From assembly GCA_034401795.1 (NCBI GenBank), contig CM067373.1:93445103-93509102 (forward strand): a stretch of DNA of 64,000 nucleotides, in the 5' to 3' direction. This document shows positions 63,355-64,000 of the stretch, in pieces. The first letter of the stretch is position 1; every line of letters begins with the position of its first letter. The DNA is from Chaetoderma sp. LZ-2023a. Lineage: Eukaryota > Mollusca > Caudofoveata > Chaetodermatida > Chaetodermatidae. Below the pieces are notes generated by a model. The model was not told where the DNA came from. It ran no database searches and worked only from the letters and a program-made list of their open reading frames with translations. The position numbers and the translations under genes were made by a program.

Positions 63355-63716
63355 GTAATGGACTTTTCCAGTTTTAGCTATGCCCTGCCCATCTCTAGCA
63401 AAGCTCCACCCACACCTCGCTCGTGTTGGGATCGATCGATCCCTGAACTCACTGATTATCGATTTCCAGAGAACTATACAGGTAATCCGTAAGCCTTATG
63501 GCAGCAGCTGCGTCCAGTCAAATTAGTTCCAAGATACTTGACAGAATGTTTATTAAATAGTAAAGACATACAATTCGTACAAAGTCTCGGACTGTTGAGC
63601 ATTTAAGATGGACTAAATTGAGTCATTCATGATGTATTTGATGATGACATCATCCTCCACGTCACGTAGTTGAATATGATGTCATATGATTGATGGATAA
63701 ACCAGAAAGGCCCATT
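63355..63716 (+). repeat. Family A copy, left hairpin arm lost
   Basis: AATGGACTTTTCCAGTTTTA, GTTGGGATCGATCGATCCCT; after ACTATACAGGTAAT the left stem is missing and GGCAGCAGCTGCGTCCAGTC follows. Tip AAACCAGAAAGGCCCATTA. Confidence 0.9.
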
Positions 63717-64000
63717 AAAGCCTTTGTACAGTGAAATCATATTAGGTCAATTTCTGGAAAATTAACTGTACAGAAAGTTGTCACGGAAAATTCACCTTTG
63801 AGTCGAAAGTCATTGCAATCAAATCATTTTCATAATTCAAAATCTTCATTATACTAACCATCAACAAAGGCCAATGAATATATACAGTCTTAAACGTGTC
63901 TGTATGGGATATGAATTTGCTTTTGGGGTTAGCGGTTCTTTAAGATAACTGTTCTTATGGCTACTTGTCTTAAGACGCCACCATCATATGTCCCTGAAAG
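63717..64000. other. No gene seen
   Basis: Nothing recognised. Confidence 0.4.

Overview
This window is animal nuclear DNA that is almost wholly non-coding and packed with transposons. There are no operons, ribosome-binding sites or CRISPR arrays. The mobile elements (DIRS, Tc1/mariner, several LINEs), the interspersed repeat beginning TTAGCTCACCTGG and ending GGGCCTCTTGTTT, and the many foldback elements point to a marine invertebrate. A lophotrochozoan, probably a mollusc, is my best guess; that is recognition from memory, not a search result. The window looks like intron or intergenic sequence. The only host coding signals are two short candidate exons on the + strand, 28332-28467 and 59442-59511, whose splice phases are compatible (phase 1 joins phase 1).

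Repeat families, named here for convenience. A: ~350-390 bp, ends AATGGACCTTTCCAGTTT and its complement, a central palindrome and one arm rich in TGACGTCA sites. B: ~220 bp, nearly one long palindrome, with piggyBac-like ends TTAACCCTTTAA; about 36 copies. C: 1.4-1.6 kb, from TTAGCTCACCTGG to CCAGGTGAGC...GGGCCTCTTGTTT. D: a CCCATGGGACCCCTGAAAAT repeat with an expandable 63-64 bp unit. E: a foldback with TTAACATGTTTCCAAAACAA ends. F: a two-copy piggyBac-like foldback. G: a diverged interspersed repeat. I and J: hairpins sharing the central core of A and E.

Layout. 1-9.5 kb: A copies, degenerate hairpins, a LINE tail fragment (4989-5370), microsatellites. 9.5-14.7 kb: a near-complete but dead DIRS retrotransposon with gag, RT-RNaseH-MT, tyrosine recombinase, inverted terminal repeats and an internal complementary region; it sits inside an A copy. 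15-23.7 kb: B, C, D and I repeats. 23.7-27.6 kb: a minus-strand LINE whose 5' part is inverted (twin-priming pattern), split by a dead Tc1 element. 28.3 kb: first candidate exon. 30.3-30.9 kb: a 35-bp minisatellite. 31.3-34.1 kb: a C copy split by a Tc1/mariner element with an intact 341-residue transposase. 34-44 kb: B, D (10 tandem units) and E copies, one E copy split by a hAT-like MITE with an 8-bp target duplication. 44-55 kb: A, B, C, F and J repeats and a long foldback (53812-54172). 55.5-57.2 kb: the 3' end of another LINE. 57-64 kb: more A, B and F copies, the second candidate exon and an inverted pair of tRNA-like segments.

The strongest new pattern is a hairpin core (stem near TTGAATATTTTGAAAC, loop GTTGCTGCC/GGCAGCAAC) at the centre of several repeats whose flanks are unrelated. 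Its arms, and those of B, sometimes change together so that pairing is kept. Boundaries of repeats were read by eye and are usually good to about 10-20 bases.
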